Source of the DNA: Cavia porcellus
Lineage: Eukaryota; Chordata; Mammalia; Rodentia; Caviidae
Assembly (NCBI RefSeq): GCF_034190915.1
Contig: NW_026947484.1
Location: 185,188,982-185,252,981, forward strand
Direction of reading: 5' to 3'
Length of the DNA stretch: 64,000 nt
Shown here in pieces: positions 1 to 11,589 of the stretch. Every line of letters starts with the position of its first letter. Within the stretch, counting starts at the first letter, position 1. The translations under genes were made by a program, and so were the position numbers. The notes beneath the pieces are model-generated. The model saw only the letters and a list, made by a program, of their open reading frames with translations, was not told the DNA's origin and made no database searches.

Positions 1-1765
1 CCTTGCTCTCCCTCGAGTATCCCTTCCCATTTGAACATTTTTTTCTATTTCATTATACCTATTAGATATATTGATCTTTATTTACACTTTTAGTTTCTAG
101 CATTATGAAAACAATGAGTATTTAACTATATGTGTCTGATTTATCTCATTGACAACTATGATCTCAAGGTGCATCCATTTTTCTACAAATGTTGCAAGCT
201 TATGCCTCTGTATGGCTGAGTAGTTCTATTTTTTGGCTATTGCGTATTCAAGCGATTTCCGAGATTTAGCTATTACAAACTATAATGCTATAAGCATGGA
301 TGTTTATAAATTACTGCAGTGTGATGCTTCTAATTCTGTCAGGAAGATACCCAGAAGCTGAATAATCAAATGAAACCTAAAAGTCCTAGTGTTTTGAGGA
401 GTCTCTATAAGAATTTTTACAATGGTTACACTAGTGTATTCTCCCATCAACAATACAGAAATGTTCATTTTCCCCACAACCCTGCCACTATATGTTATTA
501 TTTTACTTCTCAATAATAGCCATTCTCTTGCAAATGAGTTGGAATCTCAGCATTGTTTGAATTTGCATCTCTTAAATGATCAGTGATGTGGAACATTTTG
601 TTATATGTTTATTTGCCATTTATATTTCCTCATCTGAGAAGTGTGTATTCAATTCAGATATCCATTTTTGAATTGGGCCTTTAAATTTGGGAGATTTGGT
701 TATTTTGTGTTCTTTATATATTCTAGATAATATTTTTTAGTCTGAGGAACAGCTGGCAAAATTATTATTATTTTTTTGTCTTTTTCATTTTTATTGATAC
801 CAGGGATTGAACTCACGACCGCCTGCTTGCAAGGCAGGTGCTTATGCCGCTGAGCTAAACCCCCAGCCCCTTGTTTTGTTTTTTTTGTTTTTTTGTTTTT
901 TTTTTTTTTTGGTCTGGCAAAATTATTTTTGTACTGTGTGGTTTGCCTCTTCACTACATTAGTGACATATTTTGCTATGCAAAAGTTTTCTAACAGGATG
1001 AGTTTGCAGTGGCTGATTCTTTGGATATATACTGTATGGTAGGCATTCTTTCACAAAGTCTTTACACTTATGTCATCAAATGTTCTAATTATTCTCTCTT
1101 TCAATGGGTCTGTTTCTGTTTTAATATTTAGATTTTTAATTCATCTTGATTTTAATTTGGAATATGATGGCAGATGTGGCTCTAGTTTTAGACCTTGGTA
1201 TCTGGCAAACCAGCTTTTCCAGCACCATTTATTGAAGACACTTTCTTCCAGTGGGGACATTTGGCCCCTTTGTTGATGTTACATTGGTTGTGTGTGTTTG
1301 GAGTTCTTTCTATGCATTCTAATCTGTTAAATTGATCCTTGAATTTTTTTTTCCAGTAACATGCTGTTTTTATTTCAGTAACTTTGTAGTATAATCTCAA
1401 GTCAGGAATTCTGATATCTCCAGTCTTGCTTTTGTTGCCCAGAATTTTTTTTGCTATTTAGGTCTCTCCTGGTTTCAAATGAATTTTCAGATGATTTTCT
1501 CTGATTCCGCAAGATATGCTATTCACATTTTGATTGGGGTTGCATTAAATCTGTACAATAACTTTGGAAATATGGCTATTTTCATCAAGTTGGTTCTTCC
1601 TAGACAAGAGTAAAGAATATCTTTCCTTTTTCTGTTATTCTCTTTGACCTTCTTTTTCAGGGTACTTCAGTCTTCAATGTTAATATCTTTAATTTCCATA
1701 TTAAGTTAATTCCTCAGTATTTCATTTTTATGCTATTGTGAAAAGTGTGATTTCCTTAATTTCTC
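1..1765 (-). mobile_element. L1 retrotransposon, 3' part (ORF2 C-terminal region and 3' UTR)
   Basis: Read on the minus strand, this is a degraded LINE-1 running from within ORF2 (right end) to the 3' UTR (left end, continuing beyond the window). L1 hallmarks are visible in antisense, such as agcaccatttattgaagaca at 1221-1240 and the following tract ending near 'gggttgcattaaatctgtac' at about 1538. All frames carry stops, so no protein is made. At about 1765 the L1 switches strand: the ORF2 position reached there is just downstream of the position where the plus-strand block at 2930 stops. The two blocks are therefore probably one insertion with an inverted 5' end. An ID SINE interrupts it at 767-913. 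The subfamily was not determined. Confidence 0.85.
767..913 (-). mobile_element. ID-like tRNA-derived SINE with perfect 14-bp TSD
   Basis: The minus-strand copy has a tRNA-like head (A box around 853-863, B box around 806-816) and a tail of ATAAAAATGAAAAAGAC type at the left. The direct repeat ctggcaaaattatt flanks it at 753-766 and 914-927, so the insertion is well defined and lies inside the antisense L1. Oddly, a T-rich stretch (871-910) lies between the 5' end of the head (870) and the right TSD, so on the SINE strand an A-rich leader of about 40 bases precedes the head. Pol III promoter boxes are recognisable; activity is unknown. Confidence 0.9.
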
Positions 1766-2041
1766 TCACAAGAAACGGACGGCAGAATGAATCAAGAGTC
1801 AAGACCCAACATTATGCTGCACATAGGAAATATATTTAACTCTAAAACATATTCATAGACTGCAGGAATTCTAAGAATCAATACCCTCTTTGAAAATCTA
1901 AAATTAAATAAGATGGAAAACACAAAATAAATGTATAGGTTCCTAAAACATAAATTTCAAAAGCCATATCAAGAAGATACAGAGATTTTAAATAACCTAG
2001 TATGAGTCAATGAAATTTAAAATGCAGTTAAAAACCTACCA

Positions 2042-2081
<40 letters not shown>

Positions 2082-2930
2082 ACCTAATGTCCTGGTGAAT
2101 TCACTGCTGATTCTATTAGAAATTTAGATCTCTATTACTGCTGCACCTCAAAAACTTTTAAAAATTGGAAACAAAGCAATACTGCCAAACTCCTTCCCAG
2201 GAGCAAGTATTATCCTGAAACCAAACCAAAACCAGAGAAGAATCTGAAAGGAAAAGAGCTATAGATCAAATTCTCAAATAAACAGACACAAATTCCTCAA
2301 GGTATTGGCAGACAGAATGTAGGAAATCATCAAGGAGATTATACATCATGATCAAGTAGGATTCATCCTAGGGATGCAGGGATGGCTCAACATATGCAAA
2401 TCAATAAATGTAACAGACCCTATCAACAGTCAAGGAGAATAGTCACGTGATAATCTTAATAGATCTACAGAAAGCATTTTACAGAGTCCAATACATAATC
2501 ATATTAAAAGCCCTACAAAAATTTGGAATAGATGGTTTTTATCTCAATCTAATAAAAACCATCTATGATAAAGCAACAGTCAATGACATACTAAAAGGTC
2601 AAAAGCTGAAACTTTTCACTCTGAAATTAGGACAATGAAAGGATATCTACTATCACCATTCTTATTTTATATAGTTCTGAAAAAATTAGCCAGAGAAATT
2701 AGACAAGAGAAAAAATAAAAGGAATAAGAATAGGAAACAAAGAGGTTAAATTATTAGTATTTGTGGGTGACACGATACTTTTCACAGATGACCCAAGAAG
2801 TCCACTAAAAGACTTCTGGATTTAATATCAAAATTCAGTCATGTAACTGGAGCTAAAGTCAACCTCAAAAATTTATAGCATTCTTGTACTCAATTTACTT
2901 ATTAACAGCTAACTTCTTTCACAAACATAC
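1766..2930 (+). mobile_element. L1 ORF2 fragment, inverted 5' part of the same insertion (reverse transcriptase region)
   Basis: Plus-strand L1 ORF2 pseudogene covering the end of the endonuclease-RT linker and the RT core. A frame open at 2447-2638 shows LIDLQKAF, a typical L1 RT segment. About 120 bases further on, in another frame, the catalytic loop reads FVGDTILF (from 2760), so the usual acidic pair is broken to G-D and the frame is shifted. Stops are frequent before and after. The block ends near 2930 at the ORF2 position where the antisense block at 1-1765 begins, as expected for 5' inversion during target-primed reverse transcription. A 38-base A run (2043-2080) interrupts it. No enzyme activity is possible. 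Confidence 0.85.
2043..2080 (+). repeat. Poly(A) run, 38 bases, internal to L1 ORF2
   Basis: An uninterrupted A38 tract. L1 ORF2 sequence continues on both sides (before: a tract ending aaaacctaccac; after: ctggtgaattcactg), so this is not a 3' tail. It is most simply an expansion of a short A-rich stretch of ORF2. Confidence 0.9.
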
Positions 2931-3799
2931 TGGAAAAAGATATTTTTCATTTGTCCTTTATGTTTACAAAAATCACTGTAGCAATATACAAATAGATTTT
3001 TAATTCATAATCAAAATTACCTAAATAATTATTAATCAATGCACTGGGGTCAAGATTGTAAATGCTAGTGGTTTCTCACTTAAAATAATACTGACTGAGT
3101 CGTACAAAATGCTCCAACTTCTTCAAATACTGGCAAATGTGAAATGTTTTCCTAATTTCAATGCTACTTTCCTTATGGCTTAAAATCAAATGACACAAGT
3201 AGGACATATAAAAGACACAAGAGAATGTATATAGCAGTTTACAAGTTATCTCTCTTGCCTCAGGAAAATGTCACCAAGCTTATTCTTATCATAGTTCTTG
3301 TAACATTCATAAATGTACAGGTCATAGAAATCTTAATACTGTGGGGTTATTGTCTGGTACAACATAAGATTATGAGAAATTTTACAGCAGCCATCATGTC
3401 TAGATAGCATTATTTATTCTACTTCTTTCCATACTATTGGGCCTACAGTAAATTTCAAAATATCAAAAAGTGTCAGTGGTCTACGATTTGCCTATTTCAT
3501 ATCTTCACCAAATTTGGTTAAGAGATTCTGGGGTCAGGATATACTATCTCTCTTTCCTTAAAAAATTGTACAAGCAAGATGTTATTTTACAGTGAATTAT
3601 GAAAGAAAGCACACGGGTTATAAATGATGTACTTTGCTCCTGGCTAAACACATTTAGGACAAGCAAATATGACTGTGAGAAAAATGGGGTTTTCTACAGC
3701 AGGATAACTACGTAGCTCACCCTATGTTCCACACTGAGTTTGTGGAAAGGATATACACCATCAGTAACATAAAAGAATCATTTTATAAATTTCAAAATG
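2931..3799. other. Unassigned AT-rich intergenic sequence
   Basis: No coding exon, RNA gene or clear repeat is recognised. A 60-codon frame at 3225-3407 has no recognisable domain and is probably chance. This block separates the inverted L1 from older L1 debris. Confidence 0.4.
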
Positions 3800-4275
3800 T
3801 CTTCTTTATGCTGGATTTTTAAATACTGCTTCAGCAAAAGTAAATGGTTCCCTTCCAAATATAAATATATTTTCTTTTTCTGGGATATTATAAGGAAAAT
3901 TTAGTAGGATTCCTAGATTCCCTAGTTTTTGTCTGTGGTTTTTACCATAATTCTCCATTTTGCTACCTACATATCATTAAAATCAAGTCTTTTTCAGTGA
4001 TAAGATGATGCATTTTCCTGGAATCTATTTATGGACTTTATTCTGATTCATTAAGCTATTTATCCCTTGTTTTGCTAACACTGCACTGGCATAATTATGG
4101 TACCTTTATAGTCAGAACTGAAGTCAGCTGGTGCTAGTCCTTTTTAATATTTTGTTAGCTATTCTCTTGCCTTTTTCTACAAATTTGAAAATAAATACCT
4201 CGTTGGGTTTCTTATTGGGATCAAAACTCATTTGTTTTAAAGCCAGAAAGGTCAGATATCTTGCAATGTTCCATA
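3800..4275 (-). mobile_element. Old L1 ORF2 fragment (antisense)
   Basis: Strongly diverged antisense L1 ORF2. The run around 4030-4180 (ctgattcattaagctattta, then a cytosine-poor stretch and gctattctcttgcctttt) follows the order seen in antisense L1 ORF2 elsewhere in this window (about 1290-1480 and 6960-7140). Edges are uncertain. Past 4275 the order is lost; 4500-4550 may be another scrap of antisense L1. Confidence 0.55.
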
Positions 4276-4989
4276 TACCTGGAAATGTGTATTTCACTGC
4301 TAATGAATGAATTCTTTCAAATGCTCAGTGTTTGCAACTGACAGATGATGTCATTCAAGTCACATTCAGCCTTAGTGGAATTGCGTGAGGATCTGATGGT
4401 CTACTGTAGGAAAATACACATTATAATTGTTTTGTTGCCTTAAAGTATTATCCACTTTATCAGTATGTCCTTCATAATTTCTACATTCTAAAGTCTATCT
4501 TGCTTCAAATTTGTATTACTTTGATATTAACCTGTTATGAATAATTTTGCTGTGATATTCACATACCAATATATATGAATGCATTAGAAAACATATACAC
4601 TTACCTTTTAAATTTAAATACTCTATTTGATATCTCCAAGTCTAAATACCAGAATACGTTTACTTCTTAACATATACCAAACAACTTATCAAAAATATGA
4701 TGTCAATTTGCAATGTAATTATCAATGTGTGAGAATTTCAATTAATCTATATCCACGTCAATTCTTCATACTATCATTATGTTAAATTCTGGACATGCTA
4801 ATTCATATATAGTACTCTAAATCTAAATGTTTTAACAGACATATATAATAAATAATACATATATTTTCTATAAAATGTCCAATATTATGCGTGATTTCAA
4901 CCAAAATTCTAAGGTATTGTCTTTTTAAAATAAAAAAAAAACAATTTTTTTCAAGATATAAATCACATACTTTACAATTACAATCTGAA
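4276..4989. other. Unassigned AT-rich sequence, possible L1 scraps
   Basis: No exon or clear repeat is visible. A short stretch near 4490-4550 resembles antisense L1 but is too weak to call. A minus frame at 4803-5003 is hydrophobic and low-complexity, typical of translated AT-rich DNA. Confidence 0.35.
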
Positions 4990-6445
4990 AATATGTATTT
5001 CAATGGTTTTAGTAAATTTTAATAGATTTGTGCATCCATTATGAGTCCATTTAAGAATATTTTGCTGCATATAAAAGACTTTTGTAGTATTTAGTGAGAA
5101 TTTTTATTCCTCTAAATTATTTCTCTCTTAAGCCTTTAGCTTAGTGAACTAGTGATCTATGTCTATCATTACAGATTTTTCCTTTCCTGAATATTTTCTA
5201 TGAATGAAATTTTACACAATGTGTTTTATTTCTCATCATCTGTAATGCAGCATAGTGGTTTCAATTTCTATGCTTAGCAGCATAGGTCAATACTACATCC
5301 TTTTTATAGTAATATTATCTAATTGTATGTGTCAAGTTTCATTTATCCTTTAGTCAATTTAGAGACAACAGAGGGTTTATTCTTATGGTTGTTATGAATA
5401 TGGCAAATAAGAACACATGCACACAAATTTTTGTCCATAATTATGGATTTTAAAAACTTCTTCATATGCTCCCTTGAATCAGTGTTTCAAATCTTATTGA
5501 ATTTTTATTAACGTTATTTGTAATTGAAAAATCACAACTGCATGCATTTACGTGGTAGACTGTGATTTTTATAGTACAGTGTGCATACATATGTTTGTTT
5601 CTTGAGTATATATTAAAGAATAAAATTGCCCCAGAGTCTGAAGAAATTTGAGACCATTTTCCGCAATGTCCACATCATTTCTCATACTCAGCAGCATCTA
5701 TGACATTCTCCATTTTTCCACTTGTTCACCAGAACTCGATATTATCTTTTGTATTGTAGTGGCCATACTGGTTGTGCAGTAGGATCACATAGCTGCTTTT
5801 ATTTCATTTTACTTATTCTAATGAGGTTCAACATATTTCGATGCATTAATTTGTTACTTATTTGTCTTCTCAAAGTCCACCAAAATTTTTGCTCATTTTT
5901 TAGGAGATTTGTAAAATTACTGAGTTATGACATTACAAATTCTATATAAAAGTCCTTTATCAAGCCGATGCACAAATGTTTTTCTCACTCTAAGGAGTGG
6001 CTTGTCTTAAATATGAGGCACAAAGAGAAGTCCAATTTAGACATTTTTCTTTAGCCAGATTTTTGTGTTAATCTGTGAAATCTTTGCCTGATTCAAGGTC
6101 AGAAAGTACTGCTTCTCTATTTCCTTCTAAGAGCATAATATTCTTAGCTTTTACATTTATATATCTAATTTGAATCACTTTTCTGTGTTTTTGAACAGTA
6201 TGTGTAATTTTATTATTGATGTGCAGATTTCCAGGGTTTTTTTGTTTTTTTTTTTTTTTTTTTTTTTTTTTTTGTCTATTACCACTATGGTTATTTCTGG
6301 ATTCAATGGGTCTCATTTACATATTATGTCAATAAAACCCTTAATTTTTAAAAAAAATTTTTGATAGTTGTGCAATAAGTTTTGAAACAACAAATGTGAA
6401 TTTTCCAGTTTTTGACTTCATATAATTATGTTGACCTTCTTCCAT
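4990..6445 (-). mobile_element. Old L1 (antisense), 3' UTR into ORF2
   Basis: An ancient L1 in antisense. From left to right it shows 3' UTR-type sequence (a block around 5180-5440 resembling tccattcatcagttgatgg / gctattatgaataatgctgc), then a run through 5740-6070, then ORF2-like sequence to about 6440. A 29-base T run (6245-6273) lies inside. A different, younger L1 piece in the same orientation begins near 6446. No frame is intact. Confidence 0.7.
6245..6273 (+). repeat. Poly(T) run, 29 bases
   Basis: Pure T29 inside antisense L1 sequence, which continues on both sides. The apparent poly-K and poly-F frames across it are artefacts of this tract. Confidence 0.9.
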
Positions 6446-7495
6446 TGTTTTTAAAATTTACATTTCCCTGATGAATATAAACATTTTTGTTGTTAAAGTA
6501 CTTGAGTTCCTTTCATATTCTGGCTGTTAAACCCTTATCAGATGAAAACACCATAAATATTTTGTCCTGTCCTATAGATTGTTTGTTCACTTTCCTTTAC
6601 TACGCACGAGCCCTTTGGTTGTTGTATACCTGCTTATATTTGCTTTTGGCTCTTGTGCTTTCCAATTATGTTTTTTTTTTAAAGAAAGAAAGAAAGAAAT
6701 TATTGCATTATACTGTGTCTTAGAGTATTTCACCTGTTTTCTACTAGTACCTTCATAGCTTCAGGTATTGCACTTGGATCTTTGATTCATTTTAGTTATA
6801 TTTTACTTACAAAGTTCAATACGGTGATTGCTTTGATTTTCTGTATTTGAATATCAGGTTTTTCTAGTACCTTTTATTGAAGAGGTTTCCTTTTCTTTAA
6901 TGTATCCATTTCTTTTAACTTTCAGTGGGGTGTAAATATGTGAATTTATTTCAGGGGTCTCTGTTCTATTTCACTGTTCTGTCTCCCTATTTTTATGACA
7001 ATATCATGTTTTTTGCTCACTATGGCTTTGTAGTATGTCTGAAGTTAGGTTCCGTGATAAACCCCATTGGTTTTGTTGGGGTCTTTTGTTTGTTCTTTTG
7101 TTTTTGTCCAAGACTGTTCTTGGCTAATCAGGGTCCTTAGTGCTTCCATATGAATTTTAGAATTTTTTTACAGTTCTATTAAGAATATCATTTGCGTATT
7201 GGTAAGGCTCACCCTGAATTTGTGAATTGCTTTGGGTAATATGGATATTTTAACAGTATTAATTATTGTTAACAAAGAACATGTGTCATGTTTTCATTTG
7301 TGGGTGTGTGTGTATGTGTGTGTGTGTGTACCTGAGCACCTCAATTTCTTCATTAGTATTTTCTTATTTTCATTATATCTTTTTCACTTCCAAAGTTAAA
7401 TTTATTACTAGGTATTTCCTTTTTGTAGCTGTTGTGAATGGAATTATTTTCATGATTTTTTTCTCAACATTTTCACTATTCATGGAAAAGTAATT
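6446..7495 (-). mobile_element. L1 ORF2 fragment, inverted 5' part of an L1 at 6446-8365
   Basis: Antisense L1 ORF2. Recognisable steps are acatttccctgatgaatata (about 6460), a block around 6520-6600 and then the region through 7440 ending 'gtgaatggaattattttcatg'. At 7495-7500 the orientation flips: the neighbouring plus-strand block starts close to the ORF2 position where this block's left end lies, with perhaps 60-100 bases of overlap. This suggests 5' inversion of a single L1; two independent insertions remain possible. A GT-rich microsatellite sits at 7301-7330. Confidence 0.65.
7301..7330 (+). repeat. (GT)n microsatellite
   Basis: An imperfect GT-rich run with a TA interruption, inside antisense L1 ORF2. 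Confidence 0.85.
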
Positions 7496-8365
7496 CAATT
7501 TAAAAATGAACTAATGATTTGAATCATCACTTCTTAAAATAAATACAAATGACAGACAAATACAAGAAAACAGCTTCATATCATTAGTCATAAAGAAAAT
7601 GTAAGTCAAGCCCTGAGATGTCATCTCAACACATAAAAGTTAATAAATGCTGGTTAAAAAAATGTAGAGAAAAGGAAATCTCATAAACTGTTGGCAGGAA
7701 TATGAATTATACAGAGCATTATTAAGTTTCTTCAAAAACAAAAATAAGTCACAATATGGTCCAACTCTTCCACTTCTGGGTGTGCATCATAAGGAAATGA
7801 AGTTAGTATAATAGAGGGATTTTTGAATGCTAATGTTTTTGCACCACCATTCACAATAGTTGAGATATGGAATCAAACTAGCTGCATATAAATGGAATGA
7901 AAATGTTGCAGATGCATACAACGGACAATTGTTCATTTGTAAAGAAAAATGAATGTCTGCAATTTCATAAAGATGGAACTAGCAGACTTGTATTAAGTAA
8001 AATAAGCCAGACACAGGAAGAAGTTTTCTCCAATGTGAAAACTTTAAAAAGTTGACCTGGGTCTGGGGATTTAGCTCAGAGGCAGAAGCGTCTGCCTTGC
8101 AAGCAAGTAGTCGTGAGTTTGATTCTCGGTACTGATAAAAATGAAAAAGACAAAAAAAAAAAAAAAAGTAGGACCTGAATGTAGTGCAATAGTGACAAAT
8201 ACAATTTGAAAAAGGGTAAAGGTAAAGTAAATAAAAGGTTGGGTTTCATTAGTGTATGCTGTATGCATGTGCATAAATATCACATGAAAATCAGCTAGCA
8301 TGTACAGTGATATATATTAATTAAAATTCAAGATAACAATAGGACAAAATGGCATTTAAGAAAAA
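7496..8365 (+). mobile_element. L1 3' part (ORF2 C-terminal region and 3' UTR), sense
   Basis: A plus-strand L1 that opens at the ORF2 region around aatcatcacttcttaaaata (7521) and passes the familiar order through 7855 (attcacaatagttgagatat) to taagtaaaataagccagaca (7994-8013). An ID SINE splits it at 8059-8167. The 3' UTR continues to about 8365. Every frame is broken. It pairs with the antisense block to its left as one 5'-inverted insertion. Confidence 0.7.
8059..8167 (+). mobile_element. ID-like tRNA-derived SINE
   Basis: A plus-strand head beginning gggtctggggatttagctca with A box (about 8071-8081) and B box (about 8117-8127), followed by the family tail (ATAAAAATGAAAAAGAC) and an A run to 8167. 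It is inserted in an L1 3' end. Left gttgacct (8051-8058) and right gtaggacct (8168-8176) look like a worn target duplication. Confidence 0.88.
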
Positions 8366-9534
8366 AGCAGAGTCAGTATAAAAATCATACTATAGAATAT
8401 AAATAATTTACAATGAAGATAAAATCTTCAGTGTTGGCTTCAGTGAGAGTATGCTAGATGTTTGTTCATATTTGAAATAAGTTCTTAGCCAGTGACAAAA
8501 TAAAAAAAATTTGTGACTTTCAAAAAGCAAGTACCCAGCACAGATTGGAACTGTAAAACTTAATGTCAGCATACCAGAGTGGATACAGAATTATTAGTCC
8601 AAGAGATTTTTAGAAGTACTTAAATTTGGGTTGAATACAATGAGTTGCCTTTGAAACAAAAGGAAATCCGATTCTTGAAGAAAAATCACCTGCCATTTAT
8701 TTAGCACATGGTGCTATTCCACTCGGTGAAAGGGTGTGTGTATATATTTTATAAGATATATAAATATTTATACAATAATATATTTCAAATATTAATAATT
8801 CAAGATATGAATTCCAGAAGAAAAGAGATTATTTACTTAAGAGGCAATAGAAGACGATACCCATGGCACCCAATCTAACACTTTTTCCTGTGTATTTCCA
8901 GAATCTTGACACCAGTTTTAGGAAAATGCATAGACACCCAGAGAGGTGCATTCATGAATACAGAGAAATGACTGTTTTCCCTAGTACTACACGAACAAAA
9001 TCAAATGTAGTTTACGATATTGACTGTGCCCACCTAAACTTTTCTACCTGCTGTTCATTTCCAGAGACTGTTTTATTCACGTATCTGAAGCAGATGCCTC
9101 CTTTGATTTAGTTTTACAGAAAACTTCTTTTGTCAGCAGATGTGCTTGTGTACTATCAAAACTTGTAATGCAAAGCAGCTTATCTTCCTGCAGAAATAAG
9201 CATATTCACTTTACCACACCTTATAGAACAATGTCATTTTCAAATTTTTCCCCATAAAGAAAGAATATTTTAGGCTCAACAGAAAGAACAAAAATCACAG
9301 TCAGCATGTTTATTCTAAGGCAACACGCAGAATTCAATATCAAATAAAGCTTTAAACATATGATTTGAAATCTTTAATCTTTCCTATATGTAATGGGTTC
9401 AATTTTTCTCAGTGTCCTATTAACTCCCACAGTCTTCAGAAGTTTAATTTGCCAGACACAGTTACCCAGGTTCTGATAAAATTATATCTTTTTCCTGTGC
9501 ATGGCACTATGGATTCTCAATATCAAAAGTGAAA
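8366..9534. other. Unassigned sequence with one unexplained 82-codon frame
   Basis: No repeat is recognised. A frame at 8863-9111 (82 codons, starting MAPNLTLFPVYF) is richer in C, H and P than its surroundings and lies outside recognised transposons. It has no recognisable domain and no visible exon signals. I treat it as chance or a very old repeat remnant. Confidence 0.35.
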
Positions 9535-10295
9535 AATGTACAATTAAGAAATACAAATTAAAATAAGATAACACTGTCCATCCAGTAGATGGGAAAAATC
9601 TAGGACACTGACAACACCAAATGTTAACAAAGATATTATTGAACAGCAGAAACTTTCATCCACTACTGATGGAAAGGTCAAATGGTATAGTCACCTTAGA
9701 AATAAGTTTGACAATTTCTTACAATATTAAGCATATTCTGATTGTATAATCTTGCAGTGTTCTCTTTGGAACTTCCCCAAAGACATTGAAAATGTATATC
9801 TGAACAGAAATCTGCACATAAATGTTTAAATGAAGTTTATCCATAATTATCAAAGCATACAGATAGCCAAGATTTCCTTCAAAAACTCAATGAATAAATA
9901 ATCTGGGATACATCCAGGCAATGAAATATTATTTCTCATTAAAAAGAAATTAGCATTGAAGCATTGAAAAATGTAGAGGATACTTAAGTGTTTACTATCA
10001 AGTGAGAGAAACTAAACTAAAAAAATTGCATACAATGTGTCTCTAACTATGTTACAATGTGGGAAAGTGAAAAATATGGAGATAGTAAAAAAATAAGTTC
10101 ATGATTGACAGGGCATAAGGAGGGAGAGATAAAGAGAAGGATCACAGGAAAAACTTTATAGCAGTGGAAGTACTCTGCTTAAAACTGTAAGGTGGAAACA
10201 GGTTACTATACACTTAGAGCCAAGAAAATTGCACAATTTATGAATGAACCTGTATGTAAACTATAATATTTAGATAATAAAAATGTTTTTTGGGT
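9535..10295 (+). mobile_element. Old L1 3' end (L1M/HAL1-like), sense
   Basis: A diverged plus-strand L1 3' region. The order aagaaatacaaattaaaata, then atggtatagtcaccttagaa, then caatgaaatattatttctca and a closing stretch to ttagataataaaaatg (about 10285) matches the last part of ORF2 and the 3' UTR of old mammalian L1s. No frame is open. Confidence 0.65.
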
Positions 10296-11253
10296 GATAA
10301 AGGGTTGCATTTGTAATAATGATAATAACAACTAACATAAAATATTAAATGTAAGAAGTTCTTACTTGCATAATGTGAGATTACACTACTTAGACAACAT
10401 TTTTGAAAGATAACATAAAGACTCTGGACAAAATATTAGAACCAACTACTTGAAAGGAAAAGAGAAGTAAAAACAATCAGGCATGTAATGTGCTTCAACT
10501 GAGGAAAGAAGGGAACCACACTGAGTGACCTCCAATTTGATAGTTTGCCTGTAGGAGAATTTCCCGATCTACATTTGGAAGGAGAAATTCATATAGAAAG
10601 TATCTGAATTATTACTGTGACGTATCAGCAGAGAGACTGGGGAGCTTACCAAAACAGGAGGGCACTGAGGTGGAATATTTATGGAAAAAGGAAACCATAA
10701 AGGAATACATTCTAAAGTCTGTGTTCAAGTCTTCAAAATCACTGACCATTATTTACCAGTCTCATCCAACTATGCTGGTTTAGTTTAATAGTTATACTTT
10801 AGAAGTTTAATTTGCTACAGATTTTTGTTCAACTTTGTTGTTATTATTTTTATGAAATATATGGGCATAGTAAATATATTTTATCTTGATGAAATACAAC
10901 ATCTCCATATTAAGTATATTTTGATTCTACAGGAGAAATTGTCCTGTTATACTATTATTCTGGAGCAACCAATTCGGTTGGAAGAGGATGTATGTTTCAC
11001 TCTGGGGAATATTATAATTTTGAAAATATTTGGACAAGCTTTCTTTTTCTCCAGTAGATTAAAATGGATGAACCTTCCCAGTCATGAGTTTAAATTACAA
11101 ACCTACCACTTATTATGTGTGTCATTAGGGAACATTGCTTATATATGTTTTTTATATGAAAGATATGAATATAAAATGAGGTAATGTCTAAGTTACCTGG
11201 TTATGATGACCATTAAATGAAATACACAAACCACAAAGACTCTATGTGCTATG
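10296..11253. other. Unassigned AT-rich sequence
   Basis: No supported feature. The 119-codon plus frame at 10825-11184 is among the longest in the window but is AT-driven (I, F, Y, L, K), has no domain or splice context, and I do not call it a gene. Confidence 0.4.
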
Positions 11254-11589
11254 TGTGATGGTTAATTGTCAGCTTGACCTGAAGCAACTCCTGGAAAGGT
11301 GATTGGATCATGGAACACTGTACTTATCAATACATTAACTCACTGAGATTCATGGCTACATATGCTGTTAGTGTATAGGCTCAGCTTGGGGACGTGCCTT
11401 TGAAAATATTTCTCTCATTCTTAATCATCCCTGTGCTCTGCTCTCAGGATGTCATACAGTTTCTTTATTGGAGCCAACAATGATGGAGTGAAACCTTTGA
11501 AACCAGGAGCCAAATTAAACTCCTCCTCTTTTAATCTAGAGATTTTGGGCATTTTGTCTCAGCAATAGGAATACTGACTGATATATCAC
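11254..11589 (+). mobile_element. Solo LTR, ERVL/MaLR type
   Basis: Begins tgtgatggttaattgtcagc and ends with the family-like terminus after ttgtctcagcaatagg (ending about 11589). The TG start, a degenerate polyadenylation-type stretch (aattaaact) and a 336-bp length fit a MaLR-class LTR. No internal region flanks it. The family name is uncertain. Confidence 0.7.

Noticed and set aside
6170..6364. Poly-F / poly-K small proteins
   Set aside because: Artefacts of translating a T29 run in a dead L1. The same applies to frames over homopolymers at 27222-27245, 55197-55245 and 33271-33288.
10825..11184. 119-codon frame as a possible gene
   Set aside because: AT-driven composition, no domain, no splice sites or polyadenylation context; expected by chance in 64 kb of AT-rich DNA.
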